From contig CAIYVX010000105.1 of assembly GCA_903929765.1 (NCBI GenBank), forward strand, positions 57,334 through 121,333: a stretch of DNA of 64,000 nt, read 5' to 3'. The translations under genes and the position numbers were made by a program. Under the pieces are notes generated by a model. That model was not told the origin of the DNA. It saw only the letters and a list, made by a program, of their open reading frames with translations, and searched no databases. Numbering within the stretch: position 1 is the stretch's first letter; the number at the start of each line of letters is the position of its first letter. Positions 38,637-48,081 of the stretch are shown here, one piece after another. Source of the stretch: an uncultured Planctomycetia bacterium. Lineage in GTDB: Bacteria; Planctomycetota; Phycisphaerae; FEN-1346; JAACEH01.

Positions 38637-40124
38637 TCAGAAGCTGAAGACGAAGTCAAGCTCGAGTCGCTGGTAGGTCGGCGACTCGCGGTAGATGTCC
38701 TGCCGCGTGAGCTGGTCGTGGAAGTAGCTGGCCGAGGCCACCCAACCCTTGGCCACCTGATAGGCGACCGCGAACTTGGAGCCTTGGAAATCGGAGCCGC
38801 CGCCGGCCGAATCGGCGTCGCAGAAGGCCGCCATCACTGCGTCCGCGCCAACGCGACGATAGTTGTAACTGACCTTCCAGTCGCCCGGATTCTTCAGCAT
38901 GCCGTAGCTCACGCCGAGGAGCCAGGCGAAATCGCAGCTGGCGTCGTCACGCTGGCTGCCAGTCGCGGTGCCGATGACCGGGGCGCCGATGCGGGTGCGG
39001 GCCAGCGGGTTGTCGGCAAAGTCGCCGTAGAAGGATAACCGTTTGTGCAGCCAGGGATCCTCCGCCCCGATCTCGAAGAACGGGTTGATAATGCCGTAGT
39101 TGCAATCATAGACGCTGACGCCGGCGGGGGTGACCGCGACGGTGTTGCCCGTGGAGGACGGGAAGGTCCCGGCGGCCGTCGTGCCGATGGGAGTATTGGC
39201 CAGGTTGCTGTACTTATAGTAGCTCAAACCGGCGGTGGCATAGGCGCCCTTGGTCAGTTGCGGCAGGGCCAGCGTGGCGTAGCCCTGAGCGCCCCACAGG
39301 CTGGTGTCGGGCTGGCCAAAAGTACTTGTTTCATTCAGCCAGAACCCGCCCAGGTTGCCGAATAGCGTCAGGCCCTCGGCCACCGTCTTCTGATACTTCG
39401 CAGCGATGCCTTCAAAACGTATGGCGGCGCCCCAGATCAATTCGCTGTCGCCGACTTCGAGGAAGGGGTTGGGCAGGCGTCCCATGTAAACGTTCAGGCC
39501 CGGCACATACTTCGGATGATAGTTGGCATAAGCCAGGTCGATCCAGACCGGCTTCTTCTCGCTGCCCGGAAAGCCGTCGCCGCCGAGGGTCTGGTTCTGG
39601 TGGGTCGGATCGGCGCCGCCGTTATTTCCGCCGCCCGTGCCGAACTGAATGCCGACGTCCACTTCGTCGTTGACCTTTTCGAAGAAGCCCAGGCGGACGC
39701 GGATGCGCTGACGGGTCCGTTCCGGCCGAACGGCCGCTGCCGCCGCCGTTCCCACCCCACTCGCGTTGATCTGATCCTGCACCGACTGCTGCTGCTTGAT
39801 CCACTCCGTCCGAAACCGGAAGTCGCCGGTGATCTTCAGGTTGCTCACCCAGTCGGGCAACTTCTGATCCTTCAGTTCTTCCTTGATCAACTGGAGAATC
39901 TGTTGCCGCTGGTCTTCGGTGATTCCGGCCGGCGCCCCGGACTTCGGCTGCCCTTGCAACTGATTGATCTGCTCCTGCTGCTTGTAGACCAGGTCGCGGA
40001 GTTGCCGCACCTGTTCCGTCACGCTGTCCGTCGAAGCCGGCGTCTGAGCGGCCACCGTTCCAGCCACCGCCAGAAAGAGCCCGAGCATCGCTCCTGCAGA
40101 CCAACCCTTGATTTCAACTTTCAT
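38637..40124 (-). CDS. putative outer-membrane porin (Porin_5-like)
   Basis: 495 aa from the ATG at 40124 (MKVEIKGWSAGAMLGLFLAVAGTVAAQ), a clear signal peptide; the longer track start would run into the carbonic anhydrase gene. Residues 30-60 form a coiled coil (TEQVRQLRDLVYKQQEQINQL), then a beta-barrel starts at ITGDFRFRTEW and RQRIRVRLGFFEKVNDEVDVG, ending in the outer-membrane signature ELDFVFSF. This resembles phosphate/anion-type 'putative porin' families. Remarkably, it sits between the carbonic anhydrase and cheR in the chemotaxis operon. Substrate unknown; bicarbonate or another small anion is only a guess from context. Confidence 0.82.
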   Translation of the reverse strand: MKVEIKGWSAGAMLGLFLAVAGTVAAQTPASTDSVTEQVRQLRDLVYKQQEQINQLQGQPKSGAPAGITEDQRQQILQLIKEELKDQKLPDWVSNLKITGDFRFRTEWIKQQQSVQDQINASGVGTAAAAAVRPERTRQRIRVRLGFFEKVNDEVDVGIQFGTGGGNNGGADPTHQNQTLGGDGFPGSEKKPVWIDLAYANYHPKYVPGLNVYMGRLPNPFLEVGDSELIWGAAIRFEGIAAKYQKTVAEGLTLFGNLGGFWLNETSTFGQPDTSLWGAQGYATLALPQLTKGAYATAGLSYYKYSNLANTPIGTTAAGTFPSSTGNTVAVTPAGVSVYDCNYGIINPFFEIGAEDPWLHKRLSFYGDFADNPLARTRIGAPVIGTATGSQRDDASCDFAWLLGVSYGMLKNPGDWKVSYNYRRVGADAVMAAFCDADSAGGGSDFQGSKFAVAYQVAKGWVASASYFHDQLTRQDIYRESPTYQRLELDFVFSF

Positions 40125-40234
40125 TCGGCGACTCCTTTTCGAAACCTGACGGTGACAATTCGGCAAGTCGTACAGCCTGGTCGACACCGACTGGCAACGG
40201 CACAGCGAACGGTCCGATCCCCGGACCAAGCGGA

Positions 40235-42145
40235 TCAGTTCCTGGCGCCGGCAACCACGGCCGTCTCGGCAGCGCGGCGCGTCGGAGCCGAAGAGCGGAC
40301 GGCGCGAGGGCCGGTGGTGCTGCCGGCGACCATGCGAGCGGCACGAGCATTGAAGATGCCGATCACGTCGCGAACGGACCGGCGTGTCGTCTGAATGAGC
40401 AGCACCAGCACGCCGAAGGCTACAAGCACCGCGGCGACGGAGCCAGCCATGAACCAAGTCCGCCAGGCGTCCCAGAGGGATGTTCGCGCGAGGACAAGTC
40501 CAACGCCCAGACAGGCCGCAGCCAGAAGGATGACCAGCACCGAGCCGCCGGCGGCCATCTTGGACCCAAAGGTCCAGCGCAGCGAAACTTCGCCGCGAGC
40601 GTCGGTCGAGCGAGCGAAGAACCAGGTGAGACCCAGCGCGAGAGCCAGCACGGCCAATCCGAAAAGCCAATAGAAGACGCGACCGGCGTCTTTGTGACCA
40701 AAGGCCGCGACGGTTGCGGCCGCGGTTTTCGTCGCGCCTTCGGCTTCGGCTTTTTCACTGTTCTGTTCGGCGGCGACCAGCAGCTTCGCTTCTTCGGGAT
40801 GAGCGCCGAGCCACTGGACCTGTCCGGTGGCGATGTCGTAAACCGCGCCAACCACTTTCAACTTGCCGTCCTTGATCTTTTCGCGGACCTCGGCGCTGCG
40901 CGACACCAGATCTTCAATGCTTTGCCAGACGTTGGCCTTAATCGCCTCGGCAATCAGTTCCTTGCCGGACAAAGAAGGATAAGCCTTGCGCGTTCTTTCC
41001 ACGCCCGGCTTGATGGGTGACACCAGCGGGGCGATGTTGCCGCCGACCTTGGCGTCCGTCACCACGGCCGTGACCGCGCCGCAACTGGTGTGGCCCAGGA
41101 CGACCAGCAGCGGGGTGTCCAGGTGCCCGACACCATATTCAATCGATCCCGCCTCGTCGGTGGCGCAGACGTTGCCGGCCACGCGGACGATGAAGATGTC
41201 GCCGACGCCGCAATCGAACAGACGTTCCGGCGGCTCACGCGAGTCGCTGCACCCGAGAATCGTGGCGATAGGGTGTTGGCCTTTGGCGGATGTTTCATTA
41301 AGCCGGGCCGCATCGGTGTGAGGATGGACGGACTTTCCGGCGGCGAAGCGGGCGTTACCCTCTTTGAGGCTGGCCAGGGCCTGATCGGCGGTTTTCTTCA
41401 CGGTCTCGGCTTCGGCGCGCGCGGCGACCGCCTTCTCCGCGGCCTCGATCAGTTTCTCTTCCTCGGGGTGAGCGCCGAGCCACTGGACCTGGCCGGTGGC
41501 GATATCGTAAATCGCCCCGACCACTTTCAGTTTGCCTTCCTTGATTTTTTCGCGGGCTTCGGGGCTGCGGGCCAAGAGATCTTCGATGCCTTGCCAGACG
41601 TTGGCCTTAATGGCTGCGGCGACAAATTCTTTTCCCGCCAGAGCAGGATATTCTTTACGTGTCCTCTCGACGGCGGGTTTAATGGGCGAGACCAGCGGGA
41701 GGATGTTGCCGCCCACCTCAGCGTTGGTGGCCACGGCGGTGACGGCGCCGCAACTGGTGTGGCCCAGAACTACGAGCAGCGGAGTGTTCAGGTGGCCGAT
41801 GCCGTACTCAATCGACCCCGCCTCATCGGTCGCCACGACGTTGCCGGCCACGCGGACGATGAAGATGTCGCCGACGCCGCAATCGAAGAGGCGTTCCGGC
41901 GGCACGCGTGAATCGCTGCACCCGAGGATCGTGGCGATGGGGTGTTGGCCCGTGGAGGTTTCGTGCCGCCGAACTGCGTCGGCATGAGGATGGACGGGCT
42001 TATCGGCGACGAACCTGGCGTTGCCCTCTTTGAGCGTCGCCAGGGCCTGGTCGGCGGTCACGGTGGACACCGGCTCGGCTCCCAGCACCATACCGACCAT
42101 CGTCAGGACATATAGTATTACACAGAGCCACACATAGCGTGCCAT
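40235..42145 (-). CDS. exported tandem beta-carbonic anhydrase with C-terminal membrane domain
   Basis: 636 aa. A signal peptide (1-22) is followed by two complete beta-carbonic anhydrase domains (about 28-235 and 250-460) that are nearly identical to each other, a recent duplication. Each has the zinc and dyad residues: ILGCSDSR and VLGHTSCGAV. After an Ala/Glu linker come three hydrophobic spans (about 490-511, 528-550, 562-585) and a basic cytoplasmic tail. The segment LRWTFGSKMAAGGSVLVILL resembles the first membrane span of chemoreceptors. The likely reaction is CO2 + H2O to bicarbonate + H+ in the periplasm. The gene lies between mcp (70 bases) and the porin (110 bases). Confidence 0.9.
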   Translation of the reverse strand: MARYVWLCVILYVLTMVGMVLGAEPVSTVTADQALATLKEGNARFVADKPVHPHADAVRRHETSTGQHPIATILGCSDSRVPPERLFDCGVGDIFIVRVAGNVVATDEAGSIEYGIGHLNTPLLVVLGHTSCGAVTAVATNAEVGGNILPLVSPIKPAVERTRKEYPALAGKEFVAAAIKANVWQGIEDLLARSPEAREKIKEGKLKVVGAIYDIATGQVQWLGAHPEEEKLIEAAEKAVAARAEAETVKKTADQALASLKEGNARFAAGKSVHPHTDAARLNETSAKGQHPIATILGCSDSREPPERLFDCGVGDIFIVRVAGNVCATDEAGSIEYGVGHLDTPLLVVLGHTSCGAVTAVVTDAKVGGNIAPLVSPIKPGVERTRKAYPSLSGKELIAEAIKANVWQSIEDLVSRSAEVREKIKDGKLKVVGAVYDIATGQVQWLGAHPEEAKLLVAAEQNSEKAEAEGATKTAAATVAAFGHKDAGRVFYWLFGLAVLALALGLTWFFARSTDARGEVSLRWTFGSKMAAGGSVLVILLAAACLGVGLVLARTSLWDAWRTWFMAGSVAAVLVAFGVLVLLIQTTRRSVRDVIGIFNARAARMVAGSTTGPRAVRSSAPTRRAAETAVVAGARN

Positions 42146-42215
42146 ATTAGTGGTTCCTGAAATAGTGCCTCGGAGCCCCTTCCAGCGTCAGGGGCTCCGA
42201 GGACGGTTTAGTTGA

Positions 42216-44318
42216 TTAGAACTGCGACAGCACGGCCTCTTCCTTCTCTTCCAGCGGGATGAGCGCCGCCGCATCGTCGGCCGACGTCATCACCTCCTTC
42301 GCGTGGGCCGTCGTGGACTTCCTGCCCGTGGAATGGCCGGCGCCGGCCGAATGATGAGTCGCGGAGGTCGTCGCGTGCGTGGCGACGGTCGCGCGACGCG
42401 TCGGGCTGTGAGTGGTCCGTTCCTGGTTGGCGCTACCGGCGCCGCCGACCAACATCATCAGTTCGTTGACCATGCTGTTGAGCTGCTCGGCCTGGGCGGA
42501 AAGCTCTTCGCTGGCCGAGGCCGACTCTTCGGCGTTGGCCGCGACTTGCTGCGTGACCTGATCCATCTGGCCGACCGCCGTGTTGACCTGGTCGATACCG
42601 CGCGTCTGCTCGTCGCTGGCGGCGGCGACTTCGGCCATGAGGTCGGTGACCTTCTTGATGCTGCCGCCGATCTCGTTGAGGGCGGTGGTCACTTCTTCTG
42701 TCACCTTGACGCCGTTGTCGGCGTTCTTCTTGGACTCGTCGATCAGGTTGGCGGTGTTCTTGGCGGCCTCAGCCGAGCGCTGGGCGAGGTTACGAACTTC
42801 CTCGGCGACGACGGCGAAGCCCTTGCCGGCCTCACCAGCCCGGGCGGCTTCGACGGCAGCATTGAGAGCCAGGAGGTTGGTCTGGAAGGCGATCTCGTCG
42901 ATGACCTTGATGATGCGGGCCGTCTCGTCGGAGGACTGCTTGATCTGGCCGATGGCGTCGCTCATGCGCTTCACCGACGCCGTGCCGCGATTAGAGGCTT
43001 CGAGCGTCTCGGTGGCCAGGCCGGCGGCCTGCTTGGCGTTGGCGGCGTTCTGCTTGGTCATGGAGGCCATTTCTTCGAGGCTGGAACTGGTTTCCTCAAG
43101 CGAGGAGGCCTGCTCCGAAGAGCCCTGGGCCAGCGACTGGCTGGAGGCGGAAACCTGTCCGGCGGCCGACGTGGTCTGCTCGGCGCCGTTGGTCAGGTTC
43201 TCGATGATGCGGTTGATCGGCTTGGTGATGGAGCGGGTGATGAAGATGGCCAGCAGGATGCCGATGACCACGCCGATGGAGAGGCCGATGATCATGACGG
43301 TCGAGGCCTGGCCGAGCGAGGAGGCAGCGTGCTCGGCCCCGGTGCTGACATCCTTTTCGCCCAACTCGGAGGTGGTCATGGCGGCGGCCAAGACGGCGTC
43401 GGCAACGGCGCCGCGCTTCTTGCCGAGGTCTTCGCGGGCCAGCCAGTTGGTCAGGAATTCCGTCATCCCGTCGTTATAAGCCTTGCCGGCGGCGCGGCAG
43501 GTTTCGATCCGCTTCAGATCGACGTCGCGCTTCGTAATGGCCTTGAGTTCATCCAGCTTCTTGTTGACCTCTTCAAATTTCTTCTGCGTTTCCTGGAACA
43601 ACTTCGGGTCGCGTTCGGTCTGGGACTTCCAGTTGCCGATGCGAATGGCATTGCCCAGGTCGACGATGTCGTTGGCCAGATTGATCTTGGTCTGGCGATC
43701 CTTGATCACCGCGGCGGCCTCGGTCAGAGTCACGGCTCCAGTCTCGGTCTTCGCTTTACCTTCTTCGGCGCCGGCCTTTGTGGTGTCCACCGCGGCCATC
43801 TTCTGCAACTCTTCGGTCAACAGTTTGTTCTGGTCATCCAGATATTCGTAGCAGACCTTCATGTAGTCTGCGGCTCCTTTGTTCATCGCTACCCGATCGG
43901 TGTTCAGTTTCTCGGTAATGGCCACCGTCTGGTTGACCAGATCCTCATATTCCAGGGCCTTCTTCTCGGCGGCTTCGGCGTTGCTCTTCAGGGCGGCCAG
44001 GTTCGGCGAGGTGTCGCCGAGGGCTTTGGCGTCTTTCAGGTATTTCTTGACCTCTTCGAGGTGTTTTCGACCGGCCGTGAGGAACTTCGGCTCTTCGGTG
44101 TAGGTGTAGCCGCGCATTTCATACATGGTATGCAGCGAGTAACGTTCGACGTTGTTGGCGACGCCGACTTCCGGCACGCTTTCCGTCTTCATGCTGTTGG
44201 CGATGGTGGTGACGCCCCACATGTTCCAGACGGCCAGGCCGCCCAGGGCCAGGGCAATGAGGATGAGTGCGGCAAAGCCGAGTCCGATTTTCGCTCCAAG
44301 CTTCAGCTTCTTAAACAT
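42216..44318 (-). CDS. methyl-accepting chemotaxis protein
   Basis: 700 aa. TM1 about 8-31, a large helical periplasmic domain about 32-335 of the helical-bimodular type ([23 protein letters not shown]), TM2 about 336-358 and HAMP ([15 protein letters not shown]). The cytoplasmic signalling hairpin has the tip [21 protein letters not shown] and [15 protein letters not shown], with candidate methylation glutamates in [15 protein letters not shown]. The C-terminal 60 residues are Ser/Thr/His-rich and end [11 protein letters not shown]; no clear CheR-tethering xWxxF pentapeptide is seen. It precedes the carbonic anhydrase gene by 70 bases, so this is the best candidate receptor for whatever that enzyme reports. 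Confidence 0.94.
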   Translation of the reverse strand: MFKKLKLGAKIGLGFAALILIALALGGLAVWNMWGVTTIANSMKTESVPEVGVANNVERYSLHTMYEMRGYTYTEEPKFLTAGRKHLEEVKKYLKDAKALGDTSPNLAALKSNAEAAEKKALEYEDLVNQTVAITEKLNTDRVAMNKGAADYMKVCYEYLDDQNKLLTEELQKMAAVDTTKAGAEEGKAKTETGAVTLTEAAAVIKDRQTKINLANDIVDLGNAIRIGNWKSQTERDPKLFQETQKKFEEVNKKLDELKAITKRDVDLKRIETCRAAGKAYNDGMTEFLTNWLAREDLGKKRGAVADAVLAAAMTTSELGEKDVSTGAEHAASSLGQASTVMIIGLSIGVVIGILLAIFITRSITKPINRIIENLTNGAEQTTSAAGQVSASSQSLAQGSSEQASSLEETSSSLEEMASMTKQNAANAKQAAGLATETLEASNRGTASVKRMSDAIGQIKQSSDETARIIKVIDEIAFQTNLLALNAAVEAARAGEAGKGFAVVAEEVRNLAQRSAEAAKNTANLIDESKKNADNGVKVTEEVTTALNEIGGSIKKVTDLMAEVAAASDEQTRGIDQVNTAVGQMDQVTQQVAANAEESASASEELSAQAEQLNSMVNELMMLVGGAGSANQERTTHSPTRRATVATHATTSATHHSAGAGHSTGRKSTTAHAKEVMTSADDAAALIPLEEKEEAVLSQF

Positions 44319-44395
44319 GGCTACGTTCCTTTCGGTTAGAGCATCTTCAGTTATTGTTTCGGGTTATTTGACCCGTCCTGCACGTTTCAGCCACA

Positions 44396-44442
44396 GCCCC
44401 TCACCCGGCCCTCCGGGCCACCCTCTCCCGAGGGAGAGGGGT
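44396..44442. repeat. double hairpin repeat between cheW and mcp
   Basis: Two adjacent perfect stems: GGCCC-TCC-GGGCC (44407-44419) and CCCTCTCCC-GA-GGGAGAGGG (44421-44440). The sequence resembles a widespread REP-like palindrome. Its place just after the cheW stop could let it stabilise or attenuate the transcript between cheW and mcp. Confidence 0.6.
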
Positions 44443-44452
44443 GCAGCATCAA

Positions 44453-44965
44453 CTAGGCCGTGGGGGCGGCAACGGCCAGATGGGCCAGCGCCGCCGTGTC
44501 GGTGTCGGTCAGCACCCGACCGATGTCCAGCAGCACCGTGACCTTGCCCTTCTGTTTGCCGATGCCCAGAATAAAGTCGGTGTCGACGCTGACGCCGAAG
44601 CTGGGCGAATCGCTGATGTCGGCCTCGGCGATGTTCTGCACTTCCGAAACCTTGTCCACCACGATCCCCATCTCGACCGAGTTCACGTCGACGACGATGA
44701 TGCAGGTCTCCTCGGTCTGTTCGACAGCGGCCATGGTGAACTTGGCCCGCAGATCGATGACCGGGATGACCTTGCCGCGCAGATTGATGACGCCCTTGAT
44801 GAAAGAGGGCGTGCGCGGCATGGGCGTAATCGGCACCATGCCGATGATTTCGCGGACCTTGAGGATTTCCAAACCATACTCCTGGTCGCCCAGGAAGAAG
44901 GTCAAGTACTTCCCTCCCCTGGCCGTGGCCCGATCCAGTACGGCGCCTGTCTGCATCTGCGACAT
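44453..44965 (-). CDS. cheW: CheW coupling protein
   Basis: 170 aa from the ATG at 44965 (MSQMQTGAVLDRA), preceded by AAAAGGAGACAG; the track start at 45031 overlaps cheA. CheW fold: KYLTFFLGDQEYGLEILKVREI, the conserved INLRGKVIPVIDLRAKF and VVDVNSVEMGIVVDKVSEV. It links receptors to CheA at the membrane. Fifty bases after the cheA stop. Confidence 0.95.
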   Translation of the reverse strand: MSQMQTGAVLDRATARGGKYLTFFLGDQEYGLEILKVREIIGMVPITPMPRTPSFIKGVINLRGKVIPVIDLRAKFTMAAVEQTEETCIIVVDVNSVEMGIVVDKVSEVQNIAEADISDSPSFGVSVDTDFILGIGKQKGKVTVLLDIGRVLTDTDTAALAHLAVAAPTA

Positions 44966-45015
44966 GTTCTGTCTCCTTTTCTGACTTCGTGTTGCGGCCC
45001 GCCCCAAAGCGGAAC

Positions 45016-47685
45016 TCAGGCCGTCAGGCACGGCTGACGCACCGAGCGTTCAGCCGCCGTGACCGCGTCCCGGGCCAGGCTGACGAAGCCCGGCACGTCG
45101 ATGATCAGACCCACGCGACCATCGCCCATAATCGCACCTCCGGCGGTGCCTTTTATCTCGCCGATTCCTCCGGCAAGTGATTTGACAACTACCTGCTGCT
45201 GCCCCAGCAAGTCGTCGACCAGCAGAGCGCACTTCCGCCCCTCGTCGTCGACCACCAGGAGCAGCCCTTTGGTCGGATCGGTTTCTGCGTTGGTGATGCC
45301 GAAGGCCTGGTAAACACGAAAGAGCGGCATCAGTTGGTCGTGCAGCATGACCATTTCGCCGCGGCCAACGGCGACCGAGAGGTTGTCGTCGGACGGGCGG
45401 AAACTGGTGTGAATCGCGGCGGTGGGAATGATGTAGCGCTGCTCGCCGACGCGAATGACCATGCCGTCGATGATGGCCAGGGTAAGCGGCAGACGCATGG
45501 TGAAGGTGGAGCCGCGGCCGAACTCGGAGGCCAGGTCGATCTTTCCGCGCAGGGCCTCGACGCCGCGCTTGACCACGTCCATGCCCACGCCGCGGCCGGA
45601 GACCTCCGTCACTTTGTCGGCCGTTGAGAAGCCCGGTTTAAAGATCAGGTCAAAAATTTCGGCGTCGGTCAGACCCGCAGCCGACTCGATCAGCCCCTTG
45701 GCCACAGCCTTGGCGATAATCTTGTCGCGATTCAGCCCATGACCGTCGTCGCAGAGTTCGATGACCACCTTGCCGGAGGAGTGATAGGCCCGCAGGGTGA
45801 CGGTGCCGCAAGGATCCTTGCCGGCCTCGCGGCGGCGCTCGGGGCTTTCCAGGCCGTGGTCCAGGGCGTTGCGGACCATGTGGACGAGCGGGTCGTTGAT
45901 GACCTCAACCATGTTGCGGTCGATCTCGGTGTCCTCACCTTCGGGGACAAAGCGGACCGACTTGCCGTTTTTGCCCGCCAAGTCGCGGACCAGGCGCGCC
46001 ATTTTCTGAAAGGTCGACTTGAGCGGGACCATCCGCAGCGACATGCTCAGGTCCTGAAGTTCACGGGTGATTTTGCCGGCGTGATTGACGTTGCGGACCA
46101 ACCGCGTCCCGGTGGCCTTGATGACCATCTGATCCTGGGACACCATGGACTGGGCAATCACCAGTTCGCCGACCATATTGATTAAGGCGTCCAGACGATC
46201 AATGCGGACTTTGACTGATTGCGATTCCGACTCGCCGCCGGCCAAGCGGCTCTGGAGGCGAATAGCTCCGGCCACATCTTTCGCCGAGGCGGCCTTGGCT
46301 TTAACCAGGGCCTCGCCGAGGGGACCGGCGCCTTGATCCGCAGCGGCCACTTCCACGGCCACGCGGTCGGCCTTGCCCTCGGCCACCAGGATATCGCCCA
46401 GACGCAGGCCCGCGTCCGCGATGGACGCCTCGGCCGACACGCCCGCCGCCTCGGGATCGGCCAGCACCTGAAGCAAGTGAGGCAACGTCGGCGGATCGAC
46501 CGGCTTCTCGCCGCCCAGGCTGCCCTGGACCGACTGAACGAGGGTCCGGAGCATGTCGGTGGCCTCAAGAGCCAGATCGGAGTAGCCGCCGGTCAGTTGA
46601 ATTTTGCCGCTGCGGGCGCGGTCGAGCATGGTTTCGGCCAGGTGGGCGAGTTGCTGGAGTTGCCCGAAACCGAGGAAGGCCGAGGTGCCCTTAATGGTAT
46701 GAAAAGCCCGAAAGACGGCGTTGACAGCTTCGGCATTGGTCGGGTCGGTTTCCAGTTTCAGCAGCGACGCCTCGGCGTTCTCGATATGGTCGAGACACTC
46801 GGTCACGAAGTCGGCCAGCAGCGCCGGATCGGCCGCCTGAAGCGAATCGGCCAGTTGCTGGACGGTTTGTGACGCAGGCGTCTGGGCAGGACGACTGGTC
46901 GCCTCGGCGGATTGAAGATTATTCGTAGCGAGTGGCGACTGGTCCGAGGAAGCCGCAGCGCCGGCTGAAGCCGTCGGAGAGGCAGGATCCGAAGGGCATC
47001 CGGTGGAGGCCGCCGTGGGGTTATCGGCGGCCTCCTGGATGCCATCTACTAATGTTCCCAACATTTCCATCAGTTTATCTGTTGACTCACCTGGCTCAAC
47101 GGCCATGATCTTGACGAGAACCTGCAAGGCGGAAAAGCCCATCTCACTGACCGACTGCGGCCTGGCGCATTGGGCTAACCATTCGGCCAGGCGGTCCTTG
47201 ATCTGCACCAGCCCTGCGGTATCGCCGGGCATTAAGGTTGAAATCGCGATGGCGATGTCATCAAGTGTGACCGGCGAGGCCGACTGGCTCCCGGTCGCCG
47301 CAGTGTTTCCGCCGACCCCGAGATCGGCCAGCCCTGAATCGCGTTTCAAGTTAGCGAGGACTTCCGCTTCGGGCGGCGTCGGGGCGTCGGCCTGGTTGAG
47401 CGTCGCGGCGAGCCACTGGGAAATCTGCTGCAAGGTCGTCAAGGCTGCGGCAGCATCCGGCACTTCGGCGAGGACGATACGCTGGGTAGCCTGCCCGGCG
47501 GCCTTGGCGTAAGAGGCCAGAGGCGTCGTCTCGGGCCGACCGGCCAGAGCCTGCTCCAAAGAAGCAAAGAGGTCGGCCAGGGCAACCAGCCCCTGAAGGT
47601 CGGCCCGTTCGGTGGACTGGCACCGGCTGGAGATCTCTTCCAGCAGTGAACGCATCTCGCCACTCGTGCAGTTCAACCAGTTCAT
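45016..47685 (-). CDS. cheA: CheA chemotaxis histidine kinase with extended N-terminus
   Basis: 889 aa. Residues 1-270 are a helical, Ala/Gln/Ser-rich extension without a known motif. The Hpt domain is at about 285-390 (AFHTIKGTSAFLGFGQL, His 329). In place of a normal CheY-binding P2 domain there is a 427-478 segment with two LGDILVAEGKA / LGEALVKAKAA half-repeats resembling the bilobed MshEN/T2SS-E N-terminal fold. Then the dimerisation domain (490-550), the ATPase (HMVRNALDHGLESPERR, DDGHGL, GRGVGMDVV) and a CheW-like domain (about 733-870). First gene of the chemotaxis operon and divergent from the HDOD gene. Confidence 0.94.
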   Translation of the reverse strand: MNWLNCTSGEMRSLLEEISSRCQSTERADLQGLVALADLFASLEQALAGRPETTPLASYAKAAGQATQRIVLAEVPDAAAALTTLQQISQWLAATLNQADAPTPPEAEVLANLKRDSGLADLGVGGNTAATGSQSASPVTLDDIAIAISTLMPGDTAGLVQIKDRLAEWLAQCARPQSVSEMGFSALQVLVKIMAVEPGESTDKLMEMLGTLVDGIQEAADNPTAASTGCPSDPASPTASAGAAASSDQSPLATNNLQSAEATSRPAQTPASQTVQQLADSLQAADPALLADFVTECLDHIENAEASLLKLETDPTNAEAVNAVFRAFHTIKGTSAFLGFGQLQQLAHLAETMLDRARSGKIQLTGGYSDLALEATDMLRTLVQSVQGSLGGEKPVDPPTLPHLLQVLADPEAAGVSAEASIADAGLRLGDILVAEGKADRVAVEVAAADQGAGPLGEALVKAKAASAKDVAGAIRLQSRLAGGESESQSVKVRIDRLDALINMVGELVIAQSMVSQDQMVIKATGTRLVRNVNHAGKITRELQDLSMSLRMVPLKSTFQKMARLVRDLAGKNGKSVRFVPEGEDTEIDRNMVEVINDPLVHMVRNALDHGLESPERRREAGKDPCGTVTLRAYHSSGKVVIELCDDGHGLNRDKIIAKAVAKGLIESAAGLTDAEIFDLIFKPGFSTADKVTEVSGRGVGMDVVKRGVEALRGKIDLASEFGRGSTFTMRLPLTLAIIDGMVIRVGEQRYIIPTAAIHTSFRPSDDNLSVAVGRGEMVMLHDQLMPLFRVYQAFGITNAETDPTKGLLLVVDDEGRKCALLVDDLLGQQQVVVKSLAGGIGEIKGTAGGAIMGDGRVGLIIDVPGFVSLARDAVTAAERSVRQPCLTA

Positions 47686-48081
47686 CTTCGTCTCCGGTGC
47701 AACTTCGCACGGTTCTCAGCAGCCGGTATCGGTCGCCTTCAGCCCGCATATCGGCGGACAGGTAGAGACGGTGTATGAGGTATATGCCCTACAGGAAAAG
47801 CCGGTCCGGGCCGCGCCGGCGGCCGCCGGCCGGCCCCTGACCATTCTCAGTATTGGAATAGCAACAACTGACGATATTTGGCTTCGACCGGAGGTAATTC
47901 TGCCGCAACAGGGCGCATGAATTTAGGGAAAGACCCTACGAAAAAAGGGCCGGAAATCTGACTTCCTGGTTTCAGGGGAATGCCCTATCGCCGGATTTCC
48001 CGAGGCATCCGATATATACAGAACTCCAGCGCCCAGTGGCGCCGTCGAGTGACTTATTGCCCAGACCAAAGGAAAACCGGC
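47686..48081. other. divergent intergenic region between cheA and the HDOD gene
   Basis: 396 bases with no convincing gene. It must carry the promoters for the chemotaxis operon (- strand) and the HDOD operon (+ strand). TATATA at about 48011-48017 is a candidate -10 for the + strand. On the - strand TAAA-N15-GCGGCAGA faintly resembles a flagellar sigma28 promoter, but the match is too poor to call. No inverted repeat of note apart from a G/C-rich CCGGCGGCCGCCGG block (47818-47831). Confidence 0.4.

Noticed and set aside
42303-44339. 678-aa + strand ORF opposite mcp
   Set aside because: Shadow of the chemoreceptor gene; Gly/Leu/Val-rich low-complexity translation.
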